This document shows positions 35,883 to 44,225 of a stretch of 64,000 bases of DNA, in pieces (position 1 is the stretch's first letter; each line of letters starts with the position of its first letter). The stretch is from assembly GCF_009690905.1 (NCBI RefSeq), contig NZ_VOSW01000030.1, positions 1 to 64,000 of the forward strand, read 5' to 3'. Under the pieces are notes generated by a model that worked only from the letters and a program-made list of their open reading frames with translations, had not been told where the DNA came from and did not search any database. The translations under genes were made by a program, and so were the position numbers. The DNA is from Paraburkholderia madseniana. Its GTDB lineage: Bacteria > Pseudomonadota > Gammaproteobacteria > Burkholderiales > Burkholderiaceae.

Positions 35883-35896
35883 TCTCAACTTTGAGA
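35883..35896. promoter_or_regulatory. Dyad TCTCAA-N2-TTGAGA (distal copy)
   Basis: Perfect 6-base arms with spacer CT. A second copy with the same arms and spacing lies 204 bases closer to flp of locus 2. Spacing and repetition would suit an enhancer-binding protein; an IS-terminus origin is also possible given the nearby istB fragment. Confidence 0.4.
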
Positions 35897-36010
35897 AAGC
35901 GGGTCAGCGGTGCTATTGCCGGCCGATGGAGTCTCGCTCAGAACGAAAATTTTGACCGGAACCCGTGCGCCCATCGGTGTCCAAGGCAATATTGCCGGCA
36001 CTTTATTGGT

Positions 36011-36032
36011 GTTGCGCAAACCTTTGCGCAAC
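36011..36032. promoter_or_regulatory. 22-base perfect dyad
   Basis: Arms GTTGCGCAAA and TTTGCGCAAC around a 2-base centre CC. Lies between the two TCTCAA dyads, about 360 bases upstream of the sigma-54 promoter candidate. Each arm itself contains the palindrome TTGCGCAA. Confidence 0.4.
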
Positions 36033-36084
36033 AGCGCATTTTCCGCCAACTGCTTTTCGCTTTCCTTATTTAAGTGAGTGGAGC

Positions 36085-36102
36085 CGTCTCAATGTTGAGA
36101 CG
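36085..36102. promoter_or_regulatory. Dyad CGTCTCAA-TG-TTGAGACG (proximal copy)
   Basis: Perfect 8-base arms. Shares the core TCTCAA-N2-TTGAGA with the site at 35883-35896. About 290 bases upstream of the -24 element at 36391, a distance usual for sigma-54 enhancers. Confidence 0.42.
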
Positions 36103-36390
36103 TTCCTGTCTATGTGCGCCACCCCACCTATCTTTTGCATGGCGCCGCGCACCAGCGCCCGTTGCGTTTCCTCTGACCAAGGCTGCAGTGTGCTCTCAGC
36201 CATTACGCACGACTCCGCGCGCTGCGGGTCGCTTTGTGCGTCAGCGAACAGAACGCTACGCGTTACGCGAAATTCGCGTTTCGGTTGAGTGGCTTCACTG
36301 AAACAGTTTGGTCGACGACGCCCTCAGCTATGCAGGCGGATTTCGGCTGGGAGTCCTGCGGCCCAGCAAATACAAGGCTTCCCGGGTACC

Positions 36391-36406
36391 TGGCACAGTC
36401 GTCGCT
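36391..36406 (+). promoter_or_regulatory. Sigma-54 (-24/-12) promoter candidate for Tad locus 2
   Basis: TGGCACAGTCGTCGCT matches the consensus TGGCACGNNNNTTGCW at all but two defined positions, with the invariant GG and GC exactly 10 bases apart. Predicted start of transcription near 36417, leaving a leader of about 370 bases before the flp ATG at 36791. A sigma-54 activator gene with intact GAFTGA lies at the end of locus 1. Confidence 0.6.
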
Positions 36407-36458
36407 AAACGTCCTGCACCGAGTAGCAACGCAGTAGACGCAGATTCAGATTCAGGTA

Positions 36459-36492
36459 CCGCTTGACTGCTGTCGGGGAAACAGTCAAGCGG
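36459..36492 (+). promoter_or_regulatory. Leader hairpin downstream of sigma-54 promoter
   Basis: Perfect 11-base arms CCGCTTGACTG / CAGTCAAGCGG with a 12-base loop. If transcription starts near 36417 this hairpin is in the 5' leader of the flp mRNA. No U-run follows, so it is not an intrinsic terminator; mRNA stability or protein binding are alternatives. Confidence 0.45.
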
Positions 36493-36790
36493 CAACAACG
36501 GACCTCGAGGTCGCGATATGCCGATACGGCGAGGCGAACCCCGGAGGCCGGGCTGGGATGGCCGGTTGATTGGCTGGCCCGGCGCCTGGAACGAGGCAAG
36601 GACGGATTCGATGCACCACCTGGCAATGCTGATGTGATGCACTCCTTGTGAATGCTTCGCATGGCCCAACCGGACGGCGCCGCTCGAGCCGCACCTTGCC
36701 CGGGCCGTTAAAACCGGCCAATGCTTCTGTACCCGGCCCGCAGCGGGTGCTTTCTTCTCTCTAAGTTTTTTAACGCAACGAGGACTGAAA

Positions 36791-36988
36791 ATGAAAACGA
36801 TCATCAACGAAGTAAAGCGCTTTGTCCGTGAAGAAGACGGTGTCGCTGCGATCGAGTACGGCCTCCTGGCCGGGCTGATCGCGGTCATGATCATCGCCGG
36901 CGCCACGCTCGCGGGGACGAGCCTGAACACGCTGTTCGCCAACGTCGGGGCGCAGTTGAAGACCGCTGCGGCCAACGTGAATGGTTGA
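36791..36988 (+). CDS. flp: Flp/Fap major pilin (locus 2)
   Basis: Major pilin of the second Tad system, 65 residues. Leader MKTIINEVKRFVREEDG, cleavage Gly17-Val18, then VAAIEYGLLAGLIAVMIIAG with Glu22 and Tyr23. The mature chain of 48 residues is longer than that of locus 1 and ends in a polar Ala/Asn-rich tail (ANVGAQLKTAAANVNG), so the two pili should be distinguishable. Ribosome site AACGAGGACTG before ATG. Confidence 0.93.
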   Translation: MKTIINEVKRFVREEDGVAAIEYGLLAGLIAVMIIAGATLAGTSLNTLFANVGAQLKTAAANVNG

Positions 36989-37139
36989 ATCGCAGGGGCC
37001 GTCCGGAGAGTCAATCGATGCCGCGAGCAGCGGTTGACGAGCCGGAGGGTTCGGGTGAGCTGGCGCTGTCGGCGTGCCTGGAAAGGCTCCCGCAACGCCG
37101 CCCCCGGACTTCGAACCACAGAATTCAACAGGTCTTGCC

Positions 37140-37658
37140 ATGAACACTTTCGCGTTTCCCACTGGGCTGTGTGTCTTCACGCTGGTAATCGCTGCCGCTG
37201 CATTCGATCTGCGCACGCGGCGCATCCCGAACGTGTTGGTCCTGCTCGGTTTGATCGCGGCGGTGCCGGTGCAGTGGACTGCGCATGGCGGAAGTGCAGG
37301 CGTGTTGCAGGGACTGGAAGGACTGGCGACGGGCATCGCGGTACTGCTTCCGTTTTACCTGCTGCGCGCCTTCGGCGCGGGCGACGTGAAGTTGATGGGC
37401 GCGCTTGGCGCATTGGCCGGACCGTCCGCGGTGCTGCTGATCGCGCTCGCGACCTTCGTGGTGGGCGGACTCTGGTCGCTGGTCGTGGTGGTTCACCGGC
37501 GCCAGTTGCGCCACGCGAGCAACAGCCTGTTCCTGATGTTCGCCGGTTTGGCACAGCACAAGGTTCAAGGGGCAACGAGCGAAGCATCGCTCGGCCGGCT
37601 GCCCTACGGTGTGGCCATCGCGCTAGGGACGATGTCTGTGATGGTGTTGTTGCACTAG
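37140..37658 (+). CDS. cpaA: Prepilin peptidase CpaA/TadV (locus 2)
   Basis: Aspartyl prepilin peptidase of 172 residues with catalytic D23 (AAFDLRTRRIPN) and D82 (GAGDVK), the same positions as the locus 1 enzyme. About six membrane segments. ATG 37140 preferred to an upstream GTG at 37074 because the first helix follows directly. Should process the Flp and TadE-type proteins of locus 2, and possibly of locus 1. Confidence 0.9.
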   Translation: MNTFAFPTGLCVFTLVIAAAAFDLRTRRIPNVLVLLGLIAAVPVQWTAHGGSAGVLQGLEGLATGIAVLLPFYLLRAFGAGDVKLMGALGALAGPSAVLLIALATFVVGGLWSLVVVVHRRQLRHASNSLFLMFAGLAQHKVQGATSEASLGRLPYGVAIALGTMSVMVLLH

Positions 37659-38162
37659 AAGGCGGTGTCGCACGAAGACCAGGGCGTCACGGGCGAAGCG
37701 CCGAAGAGACACAGAAGAAGCACAGAAACGAATACAGGTCTGTCGAACGATCAAGCCCGCATTGAAGGGCGCGACGGGGACAACTAACAACAAAAAGCAT
37801 GCCTTCACAGAAAGGCTTTCTTGGTACGGGGTTCAAGAATGGGCGAATTCAACGGCCCGACCGGCAGTCAGGAGATAGAGGCGGGTGTTCCTCCGTCTGC
37901 TGTAGACCGGTTGCTTCACCGCTTCAGGGGGGACGGTACCTGCCGGATGGGGAGGCCAGGTCGATACGACCGGTGTCCGGCACCCGTGAAGCGGCTGACT
38001 GCGGCGCGCTTCGACGCCGGCGTTGAACCTCGCTCCCTCCTGATTCGCCCCGTCCACTTTTCTGCGCGGCGGCGCCTTTTTAACTGCCGCCAGTCTTTCC
38101 TGATCTGAATTTATAGCAGTGCAGGCGCGAGCCTGACGAGTCAATCCGTTAAGGAGTGCGAC
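37659..38162 (+). other. Gene-free stretch between cpaA and cpaB of locus 2
   Basis: About 500 bases without a convincing reading frame, unusual inside an otherwise compact operon. Locus 1 has the AAA+ ATPase gene at this position, so this may be where a similar gene was lost, but no recognisable remnant of it is seen. A ribosome site (AAGGAG) precedes cpaB. Confidence 0.5.
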
Positions 38163-38999
38163 ATGAAAAATATGAGAGCGCTGGCGATGTTGACGGTGGC
38201 GACGATCGCTGCGCTGGCGGCCGTACTGTTTGCGTCGCGCTGGGTGCAAACCCAGGCGACCCCATCGACCCGGGTAGCCGTCGCGTCCACCGACATCAAC
38301 CTCGGACAGCGCCTGACGCCCGAGTTCGTCAAGCTGGTCGACTGGCCCGCCGGCAGCATCCCGGCCGGCGCGTTCAGCGACCTGCAGAAGCTCGACGGCC
38401 GGGTGCTGAAGACAAGCGCGCAACGCGGCGAACCGCTGCTGGAAGCCAAGCTCGCGCCGCTCGGCACGCTGGGCGGCCTGTCCGCAGTGATCGGCGATGG
38501 CAAGCGGGCGATCACGGTGCGCGTGAACGACGTGATCGGTGTAGCCGGCTTCGCGCTGCCGGGCAACTACGTGGACATCATCGTCAACACGCAAAAAGGT
38601 GGCAGCGCCACGCCAGGCGATTCGCAGGACCGCAACATCTCGAAGATCGTGCTCGAGAAGATTCTCGTGCTGGCCGTCGCCCAAGAGGTGAGCCGCGACG
38701 ACACCAAGCCGCGGGTCGTCAATGCGGTCACGCTCGAAGTCTCGCCCGAACAGGCGGAAAAGATCGATCTGGCTCGCAGCGTCGGCACGCTGTCGCTGGT
38801 GCTGCGTAACCAGGTGGACACCGCCGACGAGATGACCGGCGGTGCGACCAAGGTCTCGCTGCTGAGGGAGCCGGTCGCCGTGGTTGCGCCGAAGCCCGAA
38901 GTGAAGGCCGTGCGGGTTGTCCAGCGGGTGGCGGCGGCGCGGCCGGGCAATTGCATCCGCGTGATTACAGGCACGCAAAACGGTCAGGAATGCTTCTGA
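38163..38999 (+). CDS. cpaB: Tad pilus assembly protein CpaB/RcpC (locus 2)
   Basis: Protein of 278 residues with N-terminal anchor (ALAMLTVATIAALAAVLFASRW), SAF-type domain (NLGQRLTPEFVKLVDWPAG) and RcpC core (ITVRVNDVIGVAGFALPGNY). C-terminal cysteine pair NCIRVITGTQNGQECF as in locus 1. Strong similarity across the full length to the locus 1 copy indicates duplication or common descent of the two loci. Confidence 0.93.
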   Translation: MKNMRALAMLTVATIAALAAVLFASRWVQTQATPSTRVAVASTDINLGQRLTPEFVKLVDWPAGSIPAGAFSDLQKLDGRVLKTSAQRGEPLLEAKLAPLGTLGGLSAVIGDGKRAITVRVNDVIGVAGFALPGNYVDIIVNTQKGGSATPGDSQDRNISKIVLEKILVLAVAQEVSRDDTKPRVVNAVTLEVSPEQAEKIDLARSVGTLSLVLRNQVDTADEMTGGATKVSLLREPVAVVAPKPEVKAVRVVQRVAAARPGNCIRVITGTQNGQECF

Positions 39000-39102
39000 T
39001 TGAATCGTGCCGCGAGACCAGGCGGCACGAGTCGGGCACAGTACAACAAGAATTGATCGAGGCTGGCCAATCCGGCTAGTGGCCTCATCCGGGGGAATGC
39101 AA

Positions 39103-41103
39103 ATGAACCATATTCATGACAGCGACACGCGCTGCATCGAACGGTGCCATCCGCACAGTGCACGGGCGCGGCACGCCGCGCGCATCACGCTGGTGGCACT
39201 GGCCTGCGTGAGCCTGTGCAGCGCGCCGGTCGAGGCGCAATCGGCGGGGGCTGATGCCGCAAAGCCGCTCACGGTGGCGGCGAACGGGGTGAACCTCACG
39301 ATCGGCGTGAGCCGCGCCGCTGCGACGGCTGCCGAGGCAGGCCAGATCAAGGGACCGAGCTGTACCGGCGAAGTGCGCCAACATAGCACCGTCGGCGTCG
39401 CAGTCGGCAAGTCGACGATGGTCGCGCTACCCGAGCCGGTTCGCACCCGTACGGTGGGCAACCCGGATATCGTTCAGGCAATGCTAGTGTCGCCGCAGAC
39501 CTTGTACCTGCTCGGCACCGACGTCGGCGCGACCAACATGATCATCCAGGGCCGCAGCGGCTCGTGCAGCGTGATCGACGTGGTGGTGGGCGTCGACCCG
39601 GGTGGCCTGCAGGCGACGCTGGCTTCGCTGATGCCGGAAGAACACGATGTGCGCGTCAGCGCGGCCGCCGACAGCCTCGTGCTAAGCGGCACCGTGGCGG
39701 ATGCCGTCAAGGTGCAGCGGGTTCTCGAACTGGCCAACGCGTTCGTGCAGCGCGCTACCAAGCCGGTCGTGCAGGCCCAGGGCGCAAGCGGCGCAGCCGC
39801 CGCGGCCGGAGCGGGCGGTGGCGGCCTCATCCAGCCTGCCGACAAAAACCTGCGCATCATCAACATGCTGACGGTGGGCGCGCCGCAACAGGTGATGCTG
39901 GAAGTGAAGGTCGCGGAAGTCTCGAAGACCCTGATCGACGAACTCGGTGCGGAGGCGACCCTGAATGGCAGCTTCGGCAGCTGGACCTTCGGTCTGCTCG
40001 CCAATTTCCTGAGCGGCGGCGCGGGCAAGGGCTTTGCGGTCAAGTCGAACAAGCTGCCGTTCGGCCTCGCGGTCGATGCGCAAAAGAGCGATCAACTGGT
40101 CAAGGTGCTCGCGGAACCGAACCTGATGGCCATTAGCGGCCAGCAGGCAAGTTTTCTCGCTGGCGGCAAGGTGTTCATCCCGGTTGCGCAGACGGCCAAC
40201 GGCACCACCACGATTACGTTGCAGGAAGAGGACTTCGGTATCGGCCTGACGTTCACACCGACCGTGCTCGAAGGCGGCCGCATCAACCTGACGGTGGCGC
40301 CTGAAGTGTCGGACCTGTCGCCGACTGGCGCCACGGTTACCTCGTCGTCCGGCAACACCACCGCGGTATTGCCGCTCATCACGACGCGCCGCGCCTCTAC
40401 GACTTTGCAGGTGCTCGACGGTCAGAGCTTCGCGATTGGCGGCCTGATCAAGAACAACATCACGGGCACGATCAACGCGCTGCCGGGTGCCGGTGAAATT
40501 CCGGTGCTGGGTGCCCTGTTTCGCAGCACGAACTTCAAGCAGGACCGCACGGAACTGGTGTTTGTCGTGACGCCGCACCTCGTCAAGCCGTTGCCGGCCA
40601 ACTACACGTTGCCGACCGATCACTTCGGCGAGGTCAACGAGGCAGGCGTCCTGCTGACCGGCAACATGGAAGGCAGCAAGGCGTCGCATACGCCGCCGCC
40701 TGCGGCAGGTGCACCGCAATCCGCACTGCCTGCGGTTGCGCCTGGTGTCGCGGCTGGTTCGAACGGCGGCACGGTTGCTCCCGCTGACCACGGCGTCATG
40801 GTTCCGGCCCCCAGCGGCCAGTCGACGGCACCCGCCCCGGCCCTGCCGGCCACCACCTCCGGCCCGCTGCCCGCGGCTGCGCCTGCACCGGTTGCGCCGT
40901 CCCGACCGCTGGGCACGTCCGACACGACCTTGGACAACAGCACAAGTCAGCGCGTCAGCAACGTGGCGGCAATGGGTGCGCAGAGTGCACAAGGCGCTGC
41001 CCCGCATGGCAGCGACGACAGCGCGAAGCCGGATGTCTACGCGGTCGCCAATCCACCCGCCAGCGGCCCGGCGCTGCCGCCCCCTACCGGGAAGGCGCCT
41101 TGA
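39103..41103 (+). CDS. cpaC: Tad outer-membrane secretin CpaC/RcpA (locus 2)
   Basis: Secretin of 666 residues. Signal peptide (ITLVALACVSLCSAPVEAQ), N-terminal domain with GPSCTGEVRQHSTVGVAVG and GNPDIVQAMLVSPQTLYLL, BON-like segment, a Gly/Ala-rich linker, then the secretin domain (LEVKVAEVSKTLIDELGA; ISGQQASFLAGGKVFIPV; VPVLGALFRSTNF / LTELVF-like RTELVFVVTPHLVKPL split). Pro/Ala-rich tail of ~120 residues. ATG 39103 has GGGGGAA six bases upstream; ATG 39097 is an alternative two codons earlier. Confidence 0.92.
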   Translation: MNHIHDSDTRCIERCHPHSARARHAARITLVALACVSLCSAPVEAQSAGADAAKPLTVAANGVNLTIGVSRAAATAAEAGQIKGPSCTGEVRQHSTVGVAVGKSTMVALPEPVRTRTVGNPDIVQAMLVSPQTLYLLGTDVGATNMIIQGRSGSCSVIDVVVGVDPGGLQATLASLMPEEHDVRVSAAADSLVLSGTVADAVKVQRVLELANAFVQRATKPVVQAQGASGAAAAAGAGGGGLIQPADKNLRIINMLTVGAPQQVMLEVKVAEVSKTLIDELGAEATLNGSFGSWTFGLLANFLSGGAGKGFAVKSNKLPFGLAVDAQKSDQLVKVLAEPNLMAISGQQASFLAGGKVFIPVAQTANGTTTITLQEEDFGIGLTFTPTVLEGGRINLTVAPEVSDLSPTGATVTSSSGNTTAVLPLITTRRASTTLQVLDGQSFAIGGLIKNNITGTINALPGAGEIPVLGALFRSTNFKQDRTELVFVVTPHLVKPLPANYTLPTDHFGEVNEAGVLLTGNMEGSKASHTPPPAAGAPQSALPAVAPGVAAGSNGGTVAPADHGVMVPAPSGQSTAPAPALPATTSGPLPAAAPAPVAPSRPLGTSDTTLDNSTSQRVSNVAAMGAQSAQGAAPHGSDDSAKPDVYAVANPPASGPALPPPTGKAP

Positions 41104-41149
41104 ACCGCACCGCAGTGCTCACGAACTTCACCTTGAACTGGGGCCGAAC

Positions 41150-41452
41150 ATGAAAACGCTCAAACCATTGATTCGCGCCAGCGTATGCGCAGGCATCAGC
41201 CTGTCGCTCGCCGGCTGCCTGACCTCGACGCCGCACTGGGACGCGCATTTCGGCGAGACCATCCAGCAGATCACCGCAGCGCAGATTCTGAACCCGCAGG
41301 CGAGCAGCAACACGGACCCGGTCGCCGGGCTCGACGGCGGCGCGGCGGCGGCCTCGATGTTCCATTACAGCAAGACGTTCGCGCAACCGCCGATTGTCGG
41401 CACGCCGTATGGGGTTGGGCTCGGCACGAGTAATACCAGCGGGACGCCGTAA
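41150..41452 (+). CDS. Small Tad-associated lipoprotein (locus 2)
   Basis: Lipoprotein of 100 residues with lipobox LAGC (cysteine at about 22). The mature sequence begins LTSTPHWDAHFGETIQQIT and continues AQILNPQASSNTDPVAGLDGG, a pattern found in small lipoproteins beside secretin genes in several beta-proteobacterial tad loci. Same position and WDAHFGE motif as the locus 1 copy. Candidate pilotin for CpaC; role inferred. Confidence 0.8.
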   Translation: MKTLKPLIRASVCAGISLSLAGCLTSTPHWDAHFGETIQQITAAQILNPQASSNTDPVAGLDGGAAAASMFHYSKTFAQPPIVGTPYGVGLGTSNTSGTP

Positions 41453-41507
41453 CACTTGCCGTGGCGAGGCACAGCCGGAAGCGGACATGCGAAGCGGAGC
41501 AAAAGAA

Positions 41508-42701
41508 ATGATCAATATCCTGTTAGTTTCATCGGACCTGGGGCGCGCTCAGCAGATCGCTGCGGTGATTGCCGCCAGCGGTGTGGGACACCAACTCAGG
41601 ACGCTGGCAGTGGGCCTGAAGCAGGTGTGCGCCGACAAGGACGCGCTGCAAGCCGCGGACCTGTTGATCTTCGACGGCTATCACTTGACGCAGGACGATA
41701 TCGACTCGCTCGAAAAGCTGTCGAACCGCCATCGCGAGCTAGTCTGCACGCTGGTTACGCCGGCACCGTCGCACGACATACTCATCCAGGCGATGCGCGC
41801 CGGCGTGCGCAACGTCGCGCTGTGGCCGATCGATCGCGACAGCTTCGTAGCCGACCTCAAACGCGTCGCCGGGCGTCACGTCGAGGCGGCGCGCCACGAC
41901 GGCCAGGTGTTGTCGTTCGTGTCGTGCAAGGGCGGCAGCGGCACCACTTTCATTGCCGCCAACCTTGGCTACGCGCTCGCCACGCTGCGCAACAAGCGCG
42001 TGCTGTTCGTCGATCTGAACCAGCAGTTCGGCGACGCCGCCTGTCTGGTCTGCGACAAGACTCCGCCCGCCACCATCGCGGAGGTCTGCGCGCAGATCGA
42101 ACGTCTCGATGCGTCGTTTCTCGATGCCTGCCTGACCCATGCTTACCCCAACTTCGATGTGCTCGCCGGGGCGGGCGATCCGGTCAAGGCGGGCGATATC
42201 AAGGTCGCCCACCTCGAGCGGATCGTCGCACTGATCCGCCATGAGTACGACGTCGTGATCTTCGATGTCGGCCAGAGCGTGAACCCGGTGTCGATCTTTG
42301 CGCTCGACCACAGCGACCTGATCTTTCCGGTGCTGCGCTCGAGCGTTCCGCACATTCGCGCCGGGCAGCGGTTGATGCATCTGTTCCAGTCGCTCGGTTA
42401 TCCGGCCGAGCGTGTGCGGGTGCTCGTCAACCAGTATGACAAGCGCGGCCAGATCGACCTGAAGACCGTCGAGGACGTGATCGGCGCCAAGGTCTCGAAG
42501 GTACTGCCGCACGACGCCCGCCCGGTGCTCGACTCGGTCAACCAGGGCGTGCCGGTGCTCAAGCTGCAGAAGAGCAGCCCGATCTCGAAGAGCCTTGCCG
42601 AACTCGCCGATAGCCTGGCGCCGGCGCCCAAGGCGTCGGGCAACTCGGTGCTGACGAAGCTGTTCCGGGCCAGGCCGCGGACTCAGCCTAGTCCTACGTG
42701 A
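41508..42701 (+). CDS. cpaE: Tad pilus localisation ATPase CpaE/TadZ (locus 2)
   Basis: MinD/ParA-like protein of 397 residues. Receiver-like N-terminus beginning MINILLVSSDLGRAQQI, deviant Walker A SCKGGSGTTFIAANLGYAL near 138-156, LFVDLNQQFGDAACLV and VVIFDVGQSVNPVSIFALD. ATG 41508 gives the same N-terminus as the locus 1 protein and has GGAG 8 bases upstream; two upstream in-frame ATGs would only add non-conserved residues. Confidence 0.92.
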   Translation: MINILLVSSDLGRAQQIAAVIAASGVGHQLRTLAVGLKQVCADKDALQAADLLIFDGYHLTQDDIDSLEKLSNRHRELVCTLVTPAPSHDILIQAMRAGVRNVALWPIDRDSFVADLKRVAGRHVEAARHDGQVLSFVSCKGGSGTTFIAANLGYALATLRNKRVLFVDLNQQFGDAACLVCDKTPPATIAEVCAQIERLDASFLDACLTHAYPNFDVLAGAGDPVKAGDIKVAHLERIVALIRHEYDVVIFDVGQSVNPVSIFALDHSDLIFPVLRSSVPHIRAGQRLMHLFQSLGYPAERVRVLVNQYDKRGQIDLKTVEDVIGAKVSKVLPHDARPVLDSVNQGVPVLKLQKSSPISKSLAELADSLAPAPKASGNSVLTKLFRARPRTQPSPT

Positions 42702-42776
42702 CGCTATGTGAATCTGCCTGAAGCGACCTGAGCCAACCTGAACGCGCCACCCTGAGATCCAAACCGGAGCACCACC

Positions 42777-44204
42777 ATGTCACTGCGCGAACACCTTTTC
42801 AAGCAGGCCGCCGAGGCGCTGATTGCACCGAGCCTCGCTGCGGCGGATGTAGCCGTCGCAGCGGAGCCGACCGCCACGCGCCCGGCGAATGGCGCCGCAG
42901 ACTCGGCCTCGAACAGCGGGCTGGCGCGGCGCGCTTACCAGCAGCTCAAGATGGAGATCCATGAAGCGATCATCGAGCGCGTCGAACTGGACAAGCTGCA
43001 GCATCTGTCGCCCGAGCAGGTCCACCGTGAGCTCGCGCAACTGGTCGGCAAGCTGATCGAGGAAGGCAACATCCTGATGAACGACGTCGAGCGCCGCCAA
43101 CTGGTGCAGGACGTCCAGGACGAGATGCTCGGGCTCGGCCCGCTCGAACCGCTGCTCAAGGACCCGACCATCTCGGACATCCTCGTGAACACCGCCCATC
43201 ACGTCTATGTCGAGCGGCGCGGCAAGCTCGAGGCCACCGACGTGGAGTTCTACGACAACGCACACCTGATGAAGGTGATCGAAAAAATCGTCTCACGGGT
43301 GGGCCGGCGCATCGACGAATCGGTGCCGATGGTCGATGCGCGGCTCGCCGACGGCTCACGCGTGAACGCGATCATCCCGCCTTCGGCAATTGACGGCCCG
43401 CTGCTGTCGATCCGGCGTTTCGCGGTGAATCCGCTGAAAGTGGCGGACCTGATCGAATACCAGACCTTTACCTCACCGATGGTGCAACTGCTCGAAGCGC
43501 TGATCAAGGCGAAGATCAACGTGCTGATTTCAGGCGGCACCGGCAGCGGCAAGACCACGATGCTGAATCTGCTGTCCGGCTTCATCCCGGCGGACGAACG
43601 GATCGTGACGATCGAAGACGCGGCCGAACTGCAACTGCGCCAGGAGCACGTGCTGCGCCTCGAAACGCGGCCACCGAACATCGAAGGCAAGGGCGAGATC
43701 AGCCAGCGCTCGCTTGTCAAGAACGCGCTGCGGATGCGCCCGGATCGCATCATCCTCGGCGAAGTGCGCGGTGCCGAAGCCCTCGATATGCTGCATGCGA
43801 TGAACACTGGCCACGAAGGCTCGATGGCCACGATCCACGCCAACACAGCGCGCGATGCGCTGACCCGGCTCGAAAACATGGTCAGCATGGCGGGTCTCGC
43901 GTTACCGCCCAAGGCGATGCGCCAGCAGGTCGCCTCGGCGATCACGGTGATCGTGCAGGCCTCGCGTCTCACCGATGGCCGCCGCAAGCTGATGAGCATT
44001 CAGGAAATCACCGGCATGGAAGGCGACATGATCAACATGCAGGAGATCTTCACCTTCAAGCGCACCGGCGTGGATAGTGAAGGGCACGTGAATGGCTACT
44101 TCTGCGCGACTGGCGTGCGGCCGCAATTCACCGAGCGGCTGCAGGCCTTCGGAGTGAGCGTGCCGGACCATATCTACGATCCGCAGAAGCGCTATGAAGT
44201 CTGA
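42777..44204 (+). CDS. cpaF: Tad pilus secretion ATPase CpaF/TadA (locus 2)
   Basis: Secretion ATPase of 475 residues. N-terminal Ala-rich extension (~15-50), then the TadA helical domain, Walker A GGTGSGKT at about 252-259, VTIEDAAELQLRQEHVLRLE, Walker B region MRPDRIILGEVRGAEALDML, His box HEGSMATIHAN, and the CpaF C-terminus GVRPQFTERLQAFGV. Very similar to the locus 1 enzyme from about residue 50 onward. Confidence 0.95.
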   Translation: MSLREHLFKQAAEALIAPSLAAADVAVAAEPTATRPANGAADSASNSGLARRAYQQLKMEIHEAIIERVELDKLQHLSPEQVHRELAQLVGKLIEEGNILMNDVERRQLVQDVQDEMLGLGPLEPLLKDPTISDILVNTAHHVYVERRGKLEATDVEFYDNAHLMKVIEKIVSRVGRRIDESVPMVDARLADGSRVNAIIPPSAIDGPLLSIRRFAVNPLKVADLIEYQTFTSPMVQLLEALIKAKINVLISGGTGSGKTTMLNLLSGFIPADERIVTIEDAAELQLRQEHVLRLETRPPNIEGKGEISQRSLVKNALRMRPDRIILGEVRGAEALDMLHAMNTGHEGSMATIHANTARDALTRLENMVSMAGLALPPKAMRQQVASAITVIVQASRLTDGRRKLMSIQEITGMEGDMINMQEIFTFKRTGVDSEGHVNGYFCATGVRPQFTERLQAFGVSVPDHIYDPQKRYEV

Positions 44205-44225
44205 GCCGGTATTGGGGAGCGCGTC

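Larger units (their letters stand above)
35553..36790 (+). other. 1.2 kb intergenic region upstream of Tad locus 2
   Basis: No convincing protein gene on either strand. Contains three short perfect dyads, a sigma-54 promoter candidate and a leader hairpin, listed separately. Composition is patchier than the flanking genes, consistent with a mixture of regulatory sequence and debris of mobile elements. Confidence 0.6.

Noticed and set aside
37978..37993. Second GG-N10-GC match (CGGCACCCGTGAAGCG) upstream of cpaB in locus 2
   Set aside because: Spacing is right but five consensus positions fail, including both bases before the -12 GC; likely chance in GC-rich DNA.
39682..41007. 441-codon minus-strand frame opposite cpaC of locus 2
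   Set aside because: Antisense shadow of the secretin gene; Arg-rich and without recognisable domains.
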